From positions 2,122,136-2,186,135 of the forward strand of contig NZ_FNLF01000002.1 in assembly GCF_900103175.1 (NCBI RefSeq): 64,000 nt of DNA. The letters are read 5' to 3'. Made by a program: the position numbers and the translations under genes. Positions 17,552-27,000 of this stretch are shown here, piece after piece. The first letter of the stretch is position 1, and the number at the start of each line of letters is the position of its first letter. The notes under the pieces were generated by a model. It searched no databases and was not told where the DNA came from. It saw nothing but the letters and a program-made list of their open reading frames with translations. Source of the stretch: Tsukamurella pulmonis (GTDB lineage: Bacteria > Actinomycetota > Actinomycetes > Mycobacteriales > Mycobacteriaceae).

Positions 17552-19060
17552 ATGTCGTTCAACCTCGCGACGATGCTCCGCGAATCCGCCGACGCCGCCC
17601 CGTCGGCGCCCCTGCTCTTCGCCGGTGACGCCGAGTTGGACTACCGCACCGTCGACGCCGAATCCGGTCGGCTCGCAGCGGGTCTGATTGCGGCGGGCCT
17701 GGCTCCGGGGGACAAGGTGGCCGTGCAGCTGCCGAACCTCCCGCAGTTCGTCGTCGCCTATTTCGGCATCCTCAAGGCCGGCCTGACGATGGTCCCGTTG
17801 AATCCGCTGTTCACGGCCCGCGAGGTCGAGTACCACCTGACCGACAGCGATGCCCGGCTGTTCATCACGTCCGCTTTCTCCCTCGCCGGCGCGCTCGAGG
17901 GCGCCCGCGCCGCGGACGTGAGCGACGTCGTGGTGGTGGGCGGCGAACCGCCCGCCGGGGCCCGGGATTTCAGCGCGCTGCTCGGCGAGGACGCGAGGGA
18001 GATCCACCCGACGAACGCCGACGACACCGCGGTGCTGCTCTACACGTCGGGGACGACCGGGCGTCCCAAGGGTGCCGAGCTCACCCACATCGAGCTCTAC
18101 ATGAACTGCACCATCGCGCCGCAGCTGTTCGGCATGCGGGCCGACGACGTCGCGCTCGGAGCGCTGCCGCTCTTCCACGTCTTCGGCCTCTCCAGCGTGC
18201 TCAACGCCGCGGTGCGGTACGGCGGGTCCATGGCGCTGTTGCCGCGGTTCGAGGCGGAGGCGGCGATCGACGTCATCGAGCGTCGCCGCGTCACCGTGCT
18301 CTCGGGCGTGCCGACGATGTACGTGGCACTGCTGGGCGTCGACATCGCGGGGCGCGACGTGCGGAGCCTGCGCGCCGCGGTCTCGGGCGGTGCGTCGATC
18401 CCCGGCGGCGTGATCCGCGCCTTCGAGGAGAAGTTCCCCGGGCTGGCGATCCTCGAGGGCTACGGGCTCTCGGAGACGGCGTCGACCGCGACCTTCAACA
18501 TCAGCGCCGAACAGCGCAAGGTGCTCTCCATCGGCAAGCCCATCTGGGGCGTGCAGATGCGGGCCGTCGATCCCGACGGTGCCGAGCTCCCGCCCGGGGA
18601 GGAGAACGTCGGCGAGATCGTGGTGCGCGGGCACAACGTGATGAAGGGCTACTACAAACGGCCCGAGGCCACCGCGGAGGCGATCCGCAACGGCTGGTTG
18701 CACACCGGCGACCTCGGCTACCGCGACGAGGACGGCTACTTCTTCATCGTGGACCGGCTCAAGGACCTCATCGTGCGTGGCGGGTACAACGTCTACCCGC
18801 GCGAGGTCGAGGAGGTGCTCTACGCCCATCCGGACGTGATCGAGGCCGCCGTCGTGGGCCGCCCCGACGACCGGCTGGGGGAGGAGGTCGTGGCGCACGT
18901 CGTCCTGCGCCCCGGTTCCGCCCTCGACGAGGACGGCCTCGCCGCCTACGCGAAGGAGCATCTCGCGGCGTACAAGTACCCCCGCGCCTACTACGTGCGG
19001 GCCGAGCTGCCCAAGGGGGCCACGGGCAAGATCCTCAAGCGGGAACTGCGCGCGCAGTAG
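17552..19060 (+). CDS. AMP-forming acyl-CoA synthetase (FadD-type)
   Basis: 502 residues. The adenylate motif LLYTSGTTGRPKGAELTH, the YGLSETAS motif, HTGDLGYRDEDGYF, and the C-terminal catalytic Lys in GATGKILKREL are intact. It activates a carboxylic acid to its CoA ester using ATP. It starts directly after the lactonase stop with no gap and is the last gene of the operon, so its substrate is probably the hydroxy acid released by the lactonase. Substrate choice is inferred from neighbours only. Confidence 0.9.
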   Translation: MSFNLATMLRESADAAPSAPLLFAGDAELDYRTVDAESGRLAAGLIAAGLAPGDKVAVQLPNLPQFVVAYFGILKAGLTMVPLNPLFTAREVEYHLTDSDARLFITSAFSLAGALEGARAADVSDVVVVGGEPPAGARDFSALLGEDAREIHPTNADDTAVLLYTSGTTGRPKGAELTHIELYMNCTIAPQLFGMRADDVALGALPLFHVFGLSSVLNAAVRYGGSMALLPRFEAEAAIDVIERRRVTVLSGVPTMYVALLGVDIAGRDVRSLRAAVSGGASIPGGVIRAFEEKFPGLAILEGYGLSETASTATFNISAEQRKVLSIGKPIWGVQMRAVDPDGAELPPGEENVGEIVVRGHNVMKGYYKRPEATAEAIRNGWLHTGDLGYRDEDGYFFIVDRLKDLIVRGGYNVYPREVEEVLYAHPDVIEAAVVGRPDDRLGEEVVAHVVLRPGSALDEDGLAAYAKEHLAAYKYPRAYYVRAELPKGATGKILKRELRAQ

Positions 19061-19066
19061 TGGTCG

Positions 19067-19098
19067 GCGGCGGCACCCGGCGCTCCGGGGGCCGCCGC
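19067..19098. terminator. Possible terminator between convergent genes
   Basis: GCGGCGGC (19067-19074) can pair with GCCGCCGC (19091-19098) in the 44-base gap between the ligase and the convergent hydrolase. There is no T-run, so this is a weak call. Confidence 0.35.
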
Positions 19099-19104
19099 GC
19101 ACCG

Positions 19105-20037
19105 TCAGGCGATGACGCGCTCGACGAAGGCGATCAGCTCCGCGGTCACGTCGTCGCGCGTCTCCGGTTCGTTGTGCACCTCGTGGCGCACGCCCGGGTA
19201 CACCCGGGTGCGCACGTCGGGGTGACCGGAGGCGACGAGGGCGTTCGCCACGTGGTAGGCGCCCTCGCCGTAGTTGGTGACCGGATCCTGGTCGCCCGCA
19301 AGGATCAACACCGGTGTCTCCGGCGGCAGCGCGGCGTAGAACGCGTCCCCGTTCGCGGCGTCGTAGAGCTCGATGAAGCCGCGCAGGAACCGCGTCGACA
19401 GCGGAGCGCCGAAGTTGTTGAACGGATCGCGGGCGTGGTCGGCGACGACCTCCGCGTCCCGCGCCACCCAATCGGTCGGGCCCGCCGCTGCGCCGAAGCG
19501 CGAGACGAAGCCGTCGAAGAGCTCGGCGACGTAGTGCTCGGGGGCGGGGCCGGCCTGGTCGGGTTCCGCGGCGAGCGCGGCGCGATCGACGACGCCGTCG
19601 ATCCCGGCGATCTGCGCGGCGATACCGCACAGCACCAGGCCGTCGATCCCGTCGGGCCGCGCCGTCGCCAGCCCGCGGGCGATCATCGAGCCCATCGAGT
19701 GGCCGAACGCGACGTAGGGCAGGTCGGGGTACAGGTCCTGGACCGTCGTGCGGAGTGTGCCGGCATCGGCGACGAGCACGTGTGCGGCGTCCGCGCCGGC
19801 GTCGCCCCAGACACCCGAGCCCATCGCGGTGGCGCCGTGCCCGGCGTGATCCTCCGCGGCCACCACGAAACCGGCGTCGAGCAGTGCGGTCACCAGGCGC
19901 AGATAGCGCCGTGAGTGCTCGCCCAGGCCGTGGATCACCTGCACGACCGCGCGGGGCCGCCGCACGGGGCTGTAGATCCAGGCGCGCACGGTGTCGCGAC
20001 CGTTGACGGACGGGAAATCGGGTTCGAGGAGTGCCAT
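19105..20037 (-). CDS. Alpha/beta hydrolase, monoacylglycerol-lipase type
   Basis: 310 residues. The oxyanion region IHGLGEHSRRY, the nucleophile elbow GHSMGS (Ser114), the acid in AGDQDPVTNYGEG and the His in PGVRHEVHNE form a complete triad of the Hydrolase_4 family, like Rv0183. It has no signal peptide and is probably cytosolic. It could release fatty acids from monoglycerides or hydrolyse another ester that feeds the island. It is divergent from the transporter gene, and an operator copy lies in the shared upstream region, so it may belong to the same regulon. Confidence 0.87.
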   Translation of the reverse strand: MALLEPDFPSVNGRDTVRAWIYSPVRRPRAVVQVIHGLGEHSRRYLRLVTALLDAGFVVAAEDHAGHGATAMGSGVWGDAGADAAHVLVADAGTLRTTVQDLYPDLPYVAFGHSMGSMIARGLATARPDGIDGLVLCGIAAQIAGIDGVVDRAALAAEPDQAGPAPEHYVAELFDGFVSRFGAAAGPTDWVARDAEVVADHARDPFNNFGAPLSTRFLRGFIELYDAANGDAFYAALPPETPVLILAGDQDPVTNYGEGAYHVANALVASGHPDVRTRVYPGVRHEVHNEPETRDDVTAELIAFVERVIA

Positions 20038-20112
20038 GCCCCAGTTCTACGTGATCGGCGCCCGGACCGTCGCAGAACGATCTGAAGCCATGGAAACGGT
20101 CTCTCATCTGCG

Positions 20113-20126
20113 TAAGCAAACGCTTA
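20113..20126. promoter_or_regulatory. TetR-type operator 3 (transporter/hydrolase)
   Basis: TAAGC-AAAC-GCTTA differs from operators 1 and 2 only in the centre (TAAGCAAACGCTTA against TAAGCGAGCGCTTA, two changes) and keeps both 5-base arms. It lies in the 176-base gap between the divergent hydrolase and transporter genes, 18 bases upstream of a -35 box. Confidence 0.6.
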
Positions 20127-20144
20127 GCAATTTCGCTGAACCGG

Positions 20145-20173
20145 TTGACACGAACGTCAACGTCAAGGATTCT
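20145..20173 (+). promoter_or_regulatory. Promoter of the transporter gene
   Basis: A perfect -35 TTGACA (20145-20150) is followed after 17 bases by GATTCT (20168-20173) as a weak -10. It leaves a leader of about 35 bases before ATG 20214 and sits just downstream of operator 3. Confidence 0.55.
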
Positions 20174-20213
20174 CTGTGTCGGGGATCACACACTTCCACC
20201 TGAAGGGCCATCC

Positions 20214-21602
20214 ATGACACAGACCCACGACCCGGGCGCCGCCGCACCGGTGACCGCGAAGAAGTCGCACGGCAAACTGCTGACCGCCGGGCTGGTGAGC
20301 AGCTCGATCGAGTGGTACGACTTCTTCGTCTACGGCACTGCCGCCGCCCTCGTGTTCGACAAGGTCTTCTTCCCGGACCTGTCGCCGCTGATGGGCACGC
20401 TGATGGCGTTCGCCACCTTCGCGGTGGGCTTCGTCGCCCGCCCGGTGGGCGGCATCCTCGCCGGGCACTTCGGCGACAAGATCGGTCGCAAGCCGATGCT
20501 CATCTGGTGCCTGGTCGCGATGGGGACCGCCACTTTCCTCATCGGCTGCCTGCCCACCGCGAGCGCGATCGGCTCGCTCGCGCCGATCCTGCTGGTGTCC
20601 CTGCGCTTCGTGCAGGGTCTGGCGTGCGGCGGCCAGTGGGGCGGCGTGGTCCTGCTGCTCACCGAGTCCGCCGGCCCCAAGAAGCGCGGCTTCGCCGGCA
20701 CCTTCGGCCAGATGGGCGTGCCGCTGGGGCTGCTGCTGGGCAACCTGATGATGATCCTGATGAACGGCGTCCTCGACGACGCGGCCTTCCTCAGCTGGGG
20801 CTGGCGCGTGCCGTTCTGGGCCAGCGCGATCCTCGTACCCGTCGTGATGTACATCCACAAGAAGATCGAGGACTCGCCGGAGTTCCTCGCCCTGCAGCGC
20901 GAGGTCGCGGCCAAGAACGCCGGCAAGGAAGCGGTCGCCGCCGCTCCGCTGTCGGAGGCCATCCGCAAGCACTGGCGGAAGATCCTGCTCGGCGCGGGCC
21001 TGCTCGCCGGTACCAACTCCGCGTTCTACGTCTCGATCGCCGGCTTCGTCAGCTACGGCAGCAAGAAGCCGTCCGCGGGCGGCCTCGGAATGAACAGCAA
21101 CTCGATCCTGGCGTGCGTACTGGCGACGTCGATCGTGATGCCGATCGTGATCATGATCGCCGGTGCCGTGTCCGACCGAGTCGGCCGCCGGCCGCTCATC
21201 CTGATCGGCGGCGCCGTGCTCGTCGCCTGGGCGTTCCCGTTCTTCTGGCTCGCCGAGACCACCAACATCGGTCTGCTGCTGGTCGCGATGTTCGTCTCGA
21301 GTTTCGGTCAGGCGCTGACCTACGGCCCGCTCGCCGCGTTCATGGCCGAACTGTTCGAACCGCGCATCCGCTACTCCGGCGCCTCGCTGGCGTACCAGCT
21401 CGCGGCCGTGGCCGTCTCGGGCGTCGCACCGCTGATCATGACGGCGATCATCGCGGAGACGCAGTCCAGTACGTTCGTCTCGGTCTACCTCGCGGCCATG
21501 GGCCTGGTGACCTTCGCCAGCGCCTACCTGCTCAAGGAGACGAACGGCAAGGCGGTGCGCGAGGATCCGAACGCCGTCCCCGGCGTCCCCGTAGCGGCGT
21601 GA
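20214..21602 (+). CDS. MFS transporter, metabolite:H+ symporter (MHS) family
   Basis: 462 residues with about twelve membrane segments. The MHS signature SSSIEWYDFFVYG at the first helix and GDKIGRKPM in the 2-3 loop, repeated as SDRVGRRPL in the second half, identify the family. It imports small organic acids (citrate, shikimate, ketoglutarate and the like) with protons. With an operator of the island in front and a TetR, a CoA ligase and a carboxylase behind, it probably brings in the carboxylate substrate of the pathway. ATG 20214 is preceded by GAAGGG. Confidence 0.9.
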   Translation: MTQTHDPGAAAPVTAKKSHGKLLTAGLVSSSIEWYDFFVYGTAAALVFDKVFFPDLSPLMGTLMAFATFAVGFVARPVGGILAGHFGDKIGRKPMLIWCLVAMGTATFLIGCLPTASAIGSLAPILLVSLRFVQGLACGGQWGGVVLLLTESAGPKKRGFAGTFGQMGVPLGLLLGNLMMILMNGVLDDAAFLSWGWRVPFWASAILVPVVMYIHKKIEDSPEFLALQREVAAKNAGKEAVAAAPLSEAIRKHWRKILLGAGLLAGTNSAFYVSIAGFVSYGSKKPSAGGLGMNSNSILACVLATSIVMPIVIMIAGAVSDRVGRRPLILIGGAVLVAWAFPFFWLAETTNIGLLLVAMFVSSFGQALTYGPLAAFMAELFEPRIRYSGASLAYQLAAVAVSGVAPLIMTAIIAETQSSTFVSVYLAAMGLVTFASAYLLKETNGKAVREDPNAVPGVPVAA

Positions 21603-21647
21603 CCCGCACCGGCGTCCTTGAAGGTCCGAGCGGAGCCGAGCAGACTC

Positions 21648-22268
21648 GTGAGTGTGACGATCAGCCAATCACAGGAGCGGGCCCGCGCGAACCGCAAGGA
21701 CGCCGGTGGCGCCCGCCGGGAGGAACTCCTCCGAGCGGCGGCCGAGTGCTTCGACGACCTCGGCTACGCGGCCACCACCGTCGAACTCATCGCCGCGCGC
21801 GCCGAGACCTCGCGTCCCACGTTCTACGCCTACTTCCGCTCCAAGGACGAGATCCTTCTCGCCCTGGTCGACCGGATCGGCACGGAGCTCGAGGCCACGC
21901 AGATGCTCGACGGCATCGAGACCGACGTTCCCCGCGAGGTGATCGCGGCGACGATGCGGGCCTACGCCGACGCCGTCTTCGCCAACGGCGGCCTGGTGGC
22001 ACTGTTCGACGCGATGGCGCCGGTCCGCGACGACGTCGCCGAGATCTGGGGCCGGACCACTCGCCGCACCCATCGCCGCTACACCGCCTACCTCGAGTCC
22101 CTCGACCCGAGCACCGTCGACCTGTGCCTGCCGCCGGCGGCCCTGGTCACCATCCTCAACGACACCATCCACCACGGCGCGAAGCGGGTCGCGCGCGACA
22201 GCCCCGCCGCGCGTGAGCGATTCGTCGCGGACCAGATCCGCGTCGCCGAACGACTGATCGGCTTCTGA
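21648..22268 (+). CDS. Second TetR-family regulator of the island
   Basis: About 206 residues. The helix-turn-helix lies at about residues 20-65 (AAECFDDLGYAATTVELIAARA followed by TFYAYFRSKDEIL). The C-terminal domain differs from the first TetR, so they are not recent duplicates. GTG 21648 is chosen because GGAG (21632-21635) precedes it; GTG 21654 and TTG 21618 are alternatives. It sits 45 bases after the transporter and 26 before a CoA ligase on the same strand, so it is probably autoregulated within this second operon. Which of the two TetRs binds the shared palindrome cannot be decided from sequence. Confidence 0.85.
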   Translation: MSVTISQSQERARANRKDAGGARREELLRAAAECFDDLGYAATTVELIAARAETSRPTFYAYFRSKDEILLALVDRIGTELEATQMLDGIETDVPREVIAATMRAYADAVFANGGLVALFDAMAPVRDDVAEIWGRTTRRTHRRYTAYLESLDPSTVDLCLPPAALVTILNDTIHHGAKRVARDSPAARERFVADQIRVAERLIGF

Positions 22269-22294
22269 CGGAGCCGACGCACCGAAGGAGCCCC

Positions 22295-24028
22295 ATGACC
22301 GACCGGACCACCGACGTGGCCGCCGCACTCGACGCCGCCGCCGACGAGATCCGCGCCCTGCGCGAGCGCAACTGGCCGACGCAGGTGCCCCGCACCGTCG
22401 ACTACCCGGCCGGTACGCCCGCGATGGTCGAGCACCTGCGGCACTGGGCCCGCGAGCGCGCCGACACGGTGGCGATCGCCTTCTACGGCCGCGAGGTGAG
22501 CTACGCCGAGTACGACGAGTTCTCCGACCGGTTCGCCGGGTTGCTCGTCGAGCTCGGCGTGCGGCCCGGCGACGCGGTCGGCGTGTACCTGGGCAACTGC
22601 CCGCAGTTCGCCATCGCCATGCTCGGGATCCTCAAGGCGGGCGCCGTCCACGTCCCCGTCAACCCCCTCCTGAAGGGCCGCGAACTGCAGCACGAGCTCG
22701 AGGACGCCGGTGTCGGAGTCCTGCTGGCACAGACCGATCTGCTGGAGCTGGTCGAATCGGTCCGTGAGCGGACACCTGTGCACACCGTGATCGGCACCGC
22801 GCTGGGTGATCTGCTCACCGACGTCGCGCCACTCGCCGAGGGGGCGGCGCCCTTCGACACCGCGCCGGACCCGCGCAGCGACTGGCACCGTGTGGTCGCC
22901 GCCGCGCCCGCGCCGGTGCGGGCGTCGGATCCGGACGCGCTGGCCGCGCTCAACTACACCGGCGGCACCACGGGGCTGCCCAAGGGGTGTGAGCACACCC
23001 AGCGACACATGGCCTACACGGCGGCCACCGCCACCCTCGCGGGCGGTACCGAGGTGGGGGACCCGAGTGCGGTCGGTCTGAATTTCCTGCCCGTCTTCTG
23101 GATCGCCGGTGAGGATTTCGGCATCCTCAAGCCGCTGATCAACGGGCAGACGATCGTGCTCATGACGCGGTGGGAACCGAGCATCGCGGCGGCGCTCGCG
23201 GCGCGGTACGCGGTCACCGACATGGTGGCGACCGTCGACAACTACGTCGAACTGATGGACCTGCCCGGATTCGACGGAAGCGCCCTCCGCACCGTCGTCA
23301 ACCCGCTCGCCGTCTCCTTCGTGCTCAAGCTGACCCCCGCGGTGCGCGCACGCTGGCGCGAGCTGACCGGTCGGACCCTGCGCGAGGCCTCGTACGGCAT
23401 GACGGAGACTCACACCGCCGACACCTTCACCCTCGGCTTCCAGGACGGCGACCGCGATCTCACCGCCGACCCCGTCTTCTGCGGACTTCCGGTGCCCGGC
23501 ACCGACATCCTCGTCGTCGATCCCGACGGGGCACCGGTCCCGGTCGGGGAGACCGGGGAGATCGTGGTGCGCAGCGAATCGATCCTCACCGGGTACCACC
23601 GCCGCCCCGACGCGACCGCCGAGGCGATTCGTCACGGCTGGCTGCACACCGGCGATGTGGGGAAGATCGACGACTGGGGTGCCGTGCACTACCTCGCGCG
23701 CACCAAGGAGATGATCAAGGTGAACGGCATGTCGGTGTTCCCGTCCGAGGTCGAGGCGCTGCTCAAGGACCACCCGGCGATCGGGTCGGTGTCGGTGGTG
23801 CCGCGCCCGGACGAACGCAGGGGCCAGGTGCCGCTCGCGTTCGTCGTCTCGGCCGGGCCCGTCGACGTCGCCGAGCTCACGGCGTGGGCGCGGGAGAACA
23901 TGGCCGGGTACAAGGTGCCCGACTTCGTCGTCGTCGACGCGCTGCCCATGACGGCGACGGGCAAGGTGCGCAAGGGGGATCTGTTCGAGAGGGCCGCGCG
24001 GATCGCGGCCGAGGGGAGTGCGAAGTGA
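22295..24028 (+). CDS. AMP-forming acyl-CoA synthetase
   Basis: 577 residues. The P-loop is LNYTGGTTGLPKGCEH, where the usual SGTTG is GGTTG. SYGMTETH, HTGDVGKIDDWG, IKVNGMSVFPSEVE and the catalytic Lys in MTATGKVRKGDL are all present. An N-terminal extension of about 45 residues precedes the core. It is not a close copy of the first ligase in this island and may activate a different acid. Its stop overlaps the start of the biotin carboxylase gene (GTGA at 24025-24028), so activation followed by carboxylation of the CoA ester is a reasonable reading. Confidence 0.9.
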   Translation: MTDRTTDVAAALDAAADEIRALRERNWPTQVPRTVDYPAGTPAMVEHLRHWARERADTVAIAFYGREVSYAEYDEFSDRFAGLLVELGVRPGDAVGVYLGNCPQFAIAMLGILKAGAVHVPVNPLLKGRELQHELEDAGVGVLLAQTDLLELVESVRERTPVHTVIGTALGDLLTDVAPLAEGAAPFDTAPDPRSDWHRVVAAAPAPVRASDPDALAALNYTGGTTGLPKGCEHTQRHMAYTAATATLAGGTEVGDPSAVGLNFLPVFWIAGEDFGILKPLINGQTIVLMTRWEPSIAAALAARYAVTDMVATVDNYVELMDLPGFDGSALRTVVNPLAVSFVLKLTPAVRARWRELTGRTLREASYGMTETHTADTFTLGFQDGDRDLTADPVFCGLPVPGTDILVVDPDGAPVPVGETGEIVVRSESILTGYHRRPDATAEAIRHGWLHTGDVGKIDDWGAVHYLARTKEMIKVNGMSVFPSEVEALLKDHPAIGSVSVVPRPDERRGQVPLAFVVSAGPVDVAELTAWARENMAGYKVPDFVVVDALPMTATGKVRKGDLFERAARIAAEGSAK

Positions 24029-27000
24029 AGCTGCTCATCGCCAACCGCGGCGAGATCGCGCTGCGGATCATCCGTACCGCCCGCGAACTCGGCGTGGCGA
24101 CGGTGGCGGTCCACGCCGCCGACGATGCCGGGACGCCCCACGTCGCTGCCGCCGACGACGCCGTGGCACTGCCGGGTTCGGGCCCCGCCGCCTACCTCGA
24201 CCAGGATGCGGTGATCGTCGCCGCCACCGACACGGGCGCTGATGCGGTGCACCCCGGATACGGCTTCCTCGCCGAGAACGCCGATTTCGCCGCGGCCTGC
24301 GCCGCCGCGGGGCTGACCTTCGTCGGTCCGGATCCGGGCGTGCTGCGCACCTTCGGCGACAAGGCATCCGCCCGGGCCGCGGCCGTCGCCGCCGGGGTAC
24401 CGGTGCCGGCGGCCACCGACGGCGGGGTCGATCTCGCGACGGTGCGCGCCTTCGCCGCGGGGCGTGCCGCCGGTGTGATGATCAAGGCCGTCGCCGGCGG
24501 CGGGGGCCGCGGCATGCGCGCCGTGGTGCCCGGTCCCCGCTTCGACGAGGAGCTCGAATCCGCGTACCGCGCCTGCGTCTCCGAGGCCGAGCTCGGCTTC
24601 GCCGACGGTCGCGTCTTCGCCGAGGAACTGCAGAGCGGAGCCCGGCACGTCGAGGTCCAGATCGTCGGTGACGGCACCGAGAGCGTCGCGCTCGGCGACC
24701 GCGACTGCAGCGTGCAGCGCCGCAACCAGAAGCTCATCGAGGTGGCACCCGCACCGGCGTTGGGCGAGGACCTGCGCGCCGCGCTGCACGGCCATGCCGC
24801 CCGCCTCTGCGCGGCGGCCGGCTACCGCGGGCTCGCCACCGTCGAGTTCCTGGTGCGCGACGGCGCAGCGGTCTTCCTCGAGGTCAACCCACGGATCCAG
24901 GTGGAGCACACCGTGACCGAGGAGGTCACGGGCGTCGATCTGGTGGCCGCGCAGCTCGCGCTCGCCGACGGTGCGCCGTTGCGCGAGCTGGGCCTGCCCG
25001 CCGCCATCGGCTGCCGCGACGGCGTCGTCACGGGCGCGCCCGCCGCCGCGCACGGCACCGCCGTGCAGGCCCGGGTGAACCTCGAAGTGCCGCAGCACGA
25101 CGGCACCGTGCTGCCCGCCGCCGGCACCCTCACCGGGTACACGCCGCCGACCGGTCCCGGCGTCCGCGTCGACGACTACGGCCGCCCGGGGCTGACGACC
25201 TCCGCGCGCTACGACTCTCTACTGGCGAAGGTGATCGTGCGCGCCGCGACTCCGGCGCGCGCGTACGCGAAGGCGGATACGGCGCTGGGGGAGTTCGTGA
25301 TCGACGGCCCCGGCACGAACCTCCCCCTACTGCGCGCCGTCCTCGTCGATCCCGAATTCCGCTCCGGCCCCGTCGATACGGGGTACCTGGCGCGACGCAT
25401 CGTCGACCTCGTGCCCGAGGTCGACGCGCCCGAACCCGCCGTCGCGGCCGCCGATCTCGACGGCGACGTCCTGACCGCGACCCTGACCGGCACCGTCGTC
25501 GCCGTGGCGGAACCGGGATCGGCGGCCGAACCGGGCACCGCCCTGGTGGTGCTCGAGGCGATGAAGATGGAGCACGAGCAGGTGCTGGCGGTCCCCGTCA
25601 CCGTCGGGGAAGTACTGGTCCGGCCCGGCGAGACGGTGGCCGCGGGAACCCCGCTGCTGACGTACCACGCCGACAGCGCGGTGGGGGAGGGCACCGCGAC
25701 GGCGGACGCGCTCGATCTCGACCGGCCCCGTGCGGACCTCGACGAGGTCCGCGAACGGCACCGCGTGACCCGCGACGAGGGTCGGCCCGACGCCGTGGCC
25801 AAACGCCGGCGGCTCGGGCGGCGCACCGCCCGCGAGAACATCGACCATCTCGTCGATCCGGGCAGCTTCACCGAGTACGGGGCGCTGCTCCTGCCGGCGC
25901 AGCGCGCCCGCAGGTCCGAGGAGGAGCTGATCGCGACCGGCCCGGCGGACGGATTGATCGGTGGCCTCGCCACCATCGACGGCGCCGAGGCCATGGTCAT
26001 CTCCTACGACTACACCGTGCTCGCCGGCACGCAGGGCTGGCGTAACCACGCGAAGACGGACCGGCTGATCGACGTCGCGGAGCGCCGCGGCGTGCCGATC
26101 GTGCTGTTCGCCGAGGGCGGCGGCGGGCGCCCCGGGGACACCGATCTCGACATCGTTGCGGGACTCGATGTTCCGACCTTCCGCTCGCTCGGTGCCCTGC
26201 GCGGCCGCGTCCCGCTGGTCGCCGTCGTCTCGGGCCGGTGCTTCGCGGGCAACGCCGCACTGGCGGGGATCTGCGATGTGATCATCGCGACCCCCGATGC
26301 GAATCTCGGTATGGGCGGGCCGGCGATGATCTCCGGCGGCGGCCTGGGTGAGTTCGCGCCGGAGGCGATCGGCCCCATCGACGTGCAGCGTCGCAACGGC
26401 GTCGTGCACGTGGTCGCCGACGACGAGGCGGACGCCGTCGACCGGGCGCGCCGGTACCTCGGCTACCTCGCGGGGCCGGTCGAGGAGTGGTCGGCGCCGG
26501 ACCCGCGCGTCGCGCGCCATGTCGTTCCCGAGAACCGGTTGCGCGCCTACGACGTCCGCGCCGCGATCGCCGCGATCGTCGACGAGGACTCGACGCTGGA
26601 GCTGCGCCGTGACTACGGCGTGGGCGTCATCACCGCGCTGGTGCGGGTGGAGGGCCGGCCGTACGCGCTCATCGCGAACAGCACACGACACCTCGGCGGC
26701 GCGATCGACGCGGAGGCCGCAGACAAGCTCGCGGACTTCCTCGAACTCGCCGAGGCCCACGGGCTCCCGATCGTCTCGCTCTGCGATACACCGGGATTCA
26801 TGGTCGGCCCCGACGCGGAGGAGCAGGCCACGGTCCGTCGGTTCTCCCGGCTGTTCGTGCTCGGTGCGCGACTGACGGTGCCGCTCGGCGTGTTCGTACT
26901 GCGCAAGGGCTACGGACTCGGCGCGATGGCGATGACGGGCGGCAGTTTCCACGCGCCGCAGTTCACGGTCGCCTGGCCGACGGGCGAGATCGGCGGCATG

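Noticed and set aside
4136-19060. Reading the island as the KstR2 cholesterol C/D-ring cluster
   Set aside because: There are tetR, thiolase, fadE and SDR genes, but no echA20/ipdAB-type genes are present, the palindrome differs from the KstR2 site I remember, and the ACAD10/11 module and lactonase point elsewhere.
15281-20119. A minus-strand open frame of more than 1600 codons across the acyl-CoA dehydrogenases, lactonase and ligase
   Set aside because: It mirrors codon structure of the plus-strand genes, has Arg/Gly/Val-rich composition and no family motifs over most of its length. Its last part is only an out-of-frame copy of the hydrolase at 19105-20037. It is an effect of high GC.
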